Positions 60,645 to 64,000 of a stretch of 64,000 nucleotides of DNA are shown piece by piece. The position numbers were made by a program, and so were the translations under genes. Location of the stretch: contig BDSI01000094.1 in NCBI GenBank assembly GCA_003117195.1, forward strand, positions 367,601 to 431,600, written 5' to 3'. Source of the DNA: Eudorina sp. 2006-703-Eu-15 (taxonomy: Eukaryota; Chlorophyta; Chlorophyceae; Chlamydomonadales; Volvocaceae). A model generated the notes under the pieces. That model had not been told where the DNA came from. It made no database searches and saw nothing but the letters and a program-made list of their open reading frames with translations. Each line of letters starts with the position of its first letter. Position 1 is the first letter of the stretch.

Positions 60645-63554
60645 GCGGACCTGACACCAGTGAGGCGTACATCCGGCGCGTCCTTATCAAGCCGAAGCCT
60701 TGGGGCGCGACTGATGTCAGCCCTACATGGGGGCTCTTGGATCAACCCCTGGGTGCCAAGCTGCCGCTGTATGGAGCCCCGGCGCAAGTCGCTTGGCTTA
60801 GCAGCAGTGCGGTGCAGCATTACGCGGTGGTGCAGCCGCTTGACGAGCTAGCTGCAAATGCACATGAGCTGCGTCTCATGACGACAGCCGCGCTAACTGG
60901 CATAACTACGCACCGGGGAGGCTCAGAGGATGTGAACTCCAGCAGGATCCGCCTGCTGGTGGACTTCCCGCTGGAGGTCGCCGCTGATAGCCTGGGTCTG
61001 CACCATAAGGTTAACCGCAACACAACAGACGAGTCTAGCGTCACAGGTGCGTGGATGGGCTCCAGTACTATGAATTCATGCATTACTAGGCTGTGTCATA
61101 CGGTATTCATATGAAAGCCTTGTTGTCAATATTCTTCTTGTGTGCAGCGCGACAGCTTCGTCCTAGCTTCCTCTTCTGGGTGTCTAACGTTCTGCTCTTC
61201 AAGGGGGAGGAGAAGAAGTACGCCTCACAGCTGGAGGTGCGCATCTGCCGTTCCCTTAGCAGGCTCTCCCCATCGTCGACCCTGCGCAGTTTGTTTCCAT
61301 AGGCACTGACGGCTTTGCCAGCCAAGGGTTGTCTTCCCATTTCTCTGAGGCGTGGTTGGGGTGGCACAGCGGGCAGGTGGCAATCCAGGCATCTGGCATC
61401 GAACCTTTCTTTACTTATGGCGTTTACACACAGGGCGCTAAGACGGAGTTGAAGAAGAAGATGGCGACCCCGTGGTATGTTGGGCCTGCGCAAGGATTTC
61501 TAGGTCCACCCAACGGCAACTCCCACCCTTGCACCTAAACGACATTTGCGTGTTTGTTTCTTGACACTTTGCACGCTGCCCTCACCAATGTGCGACGTCA
61601 CTCATCCCGGCTTGCGTTCCACCTTGCAGGAGCCCAGCCCAACTGCCGGGCGTCAGCATGCCCGTCATGTTCGCGTACGCGGCCGCTGGCAGTTTGATGC
61701 AGTTCCTTGCAATCACCACGAGGTGAGACGGCGCCAATTTTTGTATTTGCGTACTTGCTGACCATCGTGAATCCGTAGTGCTTGAATGCCCTTCTCCATG
61801 TAGACCCGGCGGTGCAGTGGAGATGGAGCCTCTCAGCGGCTGCCTTGACATCAGCCAGCCGATTGGCCGCATCCGGGTCGTGCACTACACCCTCAAAATC
61901 CTGGAGATGCTGGCGGCGTACGCGCCCCATGCGCCAGGAGTCACGATGCCCGTTGGTCGCATGATGAGGGTGGTGGGGGCCTCTGGCAACTTCATGGGCA
62001 GCTTGGAGATGTTCCCAGGTGCGGTTACAAAACGTGAATCGAGCGCGTGAGGAAGTGGTGCAGGATAAAGCTGGAAGCTGCTACACGGCCGGGGAGCGGG
62101 GCCTCGCGTAGCAAGTGTGAACGGTGGGCGGCGGGAAGCCTGCAGTATGGTAGGCGCAAGGGCTGAGACGGGTAGGAAGCCAACAGCAAGGGAAGGTGTT
62201 GCGGCGGTCTCCTGCGTCACACAAAGAACATGTGGGTGGGCGCCGTGACACGTCCTCCTCCCTCCACTGTCGCAGATTTCGTGCGGAAATGTGTCAACCT
62301 CTCTGCGCAGAGCGGCCGCCTCATGGACTACACGGCGTTTGTGGTAGGTGACGTGTGCATGGGGTGGTGGGGGTTTGAGAGAGCCCGTGCGCGTGTTTGT
62401 CTGGCCAAACAAAGGGCAGAGCGGAGGGAGCCCGTCGAGATGCCTTGGCATCCAGGATTATATTTTGCGGTCGTGGTTGCTTTCCACTGTTTAGGCGTGT
62501 CTTTGCCACCACCTTCCTTGGCCCCGCCCAACCCGCGCATGCGTGTAGGAGATGTACACCGCCATTGCCCCCGTGCGCTGCCCCAACCTGATCCGCCTCC
62601 ACGGCGGCGGCACAACCCTTCACGGCGGCAACGCAAGCTTGCATGGCAGCAGCAGCATCCGCCTGCGACACGACGGCACGACGATGGTGCTGCACCTGTC
62701 GCCTGTGGGGGTGCCGCAGTCTAGACCGCCCAAGGACGAAGCCAACCTGAAGCAGGCGGTCGGGGACGTGCTGACGGGGCTCGCGGCGCTGCACGCGGCG
62801 GGTGAGGTGGGAGGTGCAGTGCACGTGGCGTGCTCCATGTATCTGGGCATGTGTCGCTGTCATCATCACCACCACCAGCGGGGGCATACCGATAGACAGG
62901 GCGGCACGGAGCCCCATCCTGTCGTGCCTGCACTGGCCAGAGCCGCATGGGTCCAAGGCAGGCGCCTGGCAGAAAAGTGCCCTCGACGGCTCCGTCGGAG
63001 CCGTGCACCCTCGACTCAGCAGACGCGGTATCTGATGCTGGTTCCCTTCTTGCAGGCTTCGTGCACCGGGACATTCAGTGGCGGAACGTGATCTGGCTGC
63101 CACCGGCCCCGCAGTCGTCGCCCGCCGGCTCGCTGGGCACCTACGTGCTGATTGACCTGGAGCACGCAGGCAAGTGCCGGGTACTTCGGTGGCCTTGCTG
63201 GCAAGTGTGGGGTACATAGGTGACCCTGCTGACACCAATGGTTGTGCAAGCTTCATCGTTGAACTGCTGCGAACTTGTTCCATGTGTTCGAACCGCCCCA
63301 CAGCGCGCGCTGACTGCACCGTGGACTTCCGCGAGTCAGAACTCCGGTTGAACTCGTGGCCGCACGACGGCATCCTGGACCCGGACACGGGGCGCTACAC
63401 GCGCCAGTCAGACCTGTGCCTGCTGGCGGTGCAGCTGATGGTGAACCTGCCGTTTGCGCTCAGCCACAGCGGCCAGCAGCTGCGGCTGAGCTTGACCAAC
63501 CGGCAGGTGACCAGCGCTGAGGCGGCGCTGCTGCACCCGTGGCTGGCAATGTGA
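60645..63554 (+). CDS. Divergent protein kinase fused to a nuclease-like N-terminal region
   Basis: Nine exons in phase: 60645-61046, 61148-61236, 61350-61474, 61630-61722, 61804-62018, 62276-62343, 62549-62801, 63056-63169, 63304-63554; 536 residues, 5' end missing. The N-terminal half contains RPSFLFWVSNVLLFKGEEK, then PVMFAYAAAGSLMQFLAI. This resembles the Arg-Pro-Asp...Gly-Glu-x-Lys pattern of PD-(D/E)xK nuclease-like domains found before kinases in Crinkler-like and FunK1-like eukaryotic proteins; here the Asp is Ser. The C-terminal half is kinase-like: CPNLIRLHG, catalytic loop FVHRDIQWRNVIW (His-Arg-Asp and Asn present), and LIDLEHAG where DLE replaces DFG. A possible ATP-binding lysine is in VRKCV. 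The intron after 63169 appears to use a GC donor. Exon 61350 was chosen because its acceptor (tctctgag|gcg) keeps phase; an alternative start at 61311 does not. Kinase part fairly sure, nuclease part tentative. Confidence 0.7.
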
Positions 63555-64000
63555 TGATGGAGGAAGCGTATGCCGACCGGTACCTCTGCCTTGTTGACCC
63601 TCCCTGCGTGAGGTAGGAGGTGCAGCGATGGCAGCTCAGCACCGAGAGGGGGGCAGGCAGATGAGGGGGAGCAACGGGTGCTCCCTGCGGAAGGGTGGTG
63701 GCGGCAGTGGTGGCGGTGGTGGGCTTGGATACAAGTTGGCGGTGGGACGGTCGGGCCGTCAACATCAGAGCACACAGAGAGCGAGTGTGGGCAGGGCTCT
63801 CGACTCAGCGTGGAGGTGCGCGTGAGGACTGACCGGTGGGGTAACACAAGCATTGGCCAGGCGTGGGCAGAGCGCCCCTCTGGGCGCGCGGCAGTAGCAG
63901 CTGCTGCCACGTGCGCGCCTTCTGAGGTTGGCGAGGCGCCGCCCATGGAGCGGTCTGTGGGACATGGCCGTGTTGGTGGCAATCACAGTCATGCATGGAG
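63555..64000 (+). other. 3' flank of the kinase-like gene
   Basis: No exon seen. No exact TGTAA is present before the window ends, so the polyadenylation site is unknown. Confidence 0.4.

Noticed and set aside
61311..61474. Earlier acceptor (catag|gcactg) for the third exon of the kinase-like gene
   Set aside because: It breaks phase with the preceding exon, whose only good donor leaves phase 0; the acceptor before 61350 fits.

Overview
The window looks like nuclear DNA of a volvocine green alga (Chlorophyceae: Chlamydomonas, Volvox, Gonium and relatives). The grounds are GC-rich coding exons cut by many short GT-AG introns, TGTAA polyadenylation motifs, GC-rich minisatellites beside AT-rich intron islands, and relics of a DIRS-type tyrosine recombinase. 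Nothing prokaryotic (operons, Shine-Dalgarno sites, CRISPR) is present. The species cannot be fixed from sequence reading alone.

Layout. 1-2534 (+): a 24-bp minisatellite that is translated (8-residue acidic unit GDEQASDS/GDEQASGS) and runs into a unique C-terminus; only the 3' part of this gene is in the window. 3.5-4.1 kb: broken recombinase relic. 10280-6149 (-): a complete kinesin-14 with an N-terminal calponin-homology domain (9 exons, about 844 aa). 12961-20496 (+): a secreted EGF-module/exostosin-type GT47 glycosyltransferase (15 exons, 568 aa), divergent from the kinesin. 20.5-23.5 kb: intergenic, with a 297-bp inverted-repeat element and other repeats.

23495-55915 (-) is dominated by two tandem ABCG-type ABC transporters of the plant ABCG24/28 class. 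Copy A is 37565-23495 (21 exons, about 2092 aa) and copy B is 55915-40900 (20 exons, about 1964 aa). I joined every exon by frame and phase. Both copies have the same intron positions and phases throughout, a signal-peptide exon, a long Cys-rich ectodomain, one membrane segment, a full nucleotide-binding domain, a very long low-complexity linker and an ABC2 membrane domain. Introns hardly align, while some exons are near-identical even at synonymous sites, which suggests gene conversion.

55.9-60.6 kb is poor in genes and holds a 288-bp TA-flanked inverted-repeat element and one small exon-like ORF. 60645-63554 (+) encodes a two-part protein: an N-terminal region with a nuclease-like motif fused to a divergent protein-kinase domain (HRD present, DLE in place of DFG).

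The genes do not form one pathway. Kinesin (cytoskeleton), GT47 (secretory pathway glycosylation) and the ABCG pair (membrane export) look independent. The most noteworthy items are the mosaic ABCG pair, the coding minisatellite, the CH-kinesin in a chlorophyte and the REase-like/kinase fusion. I found no wholly unprecedented system that I could defend.
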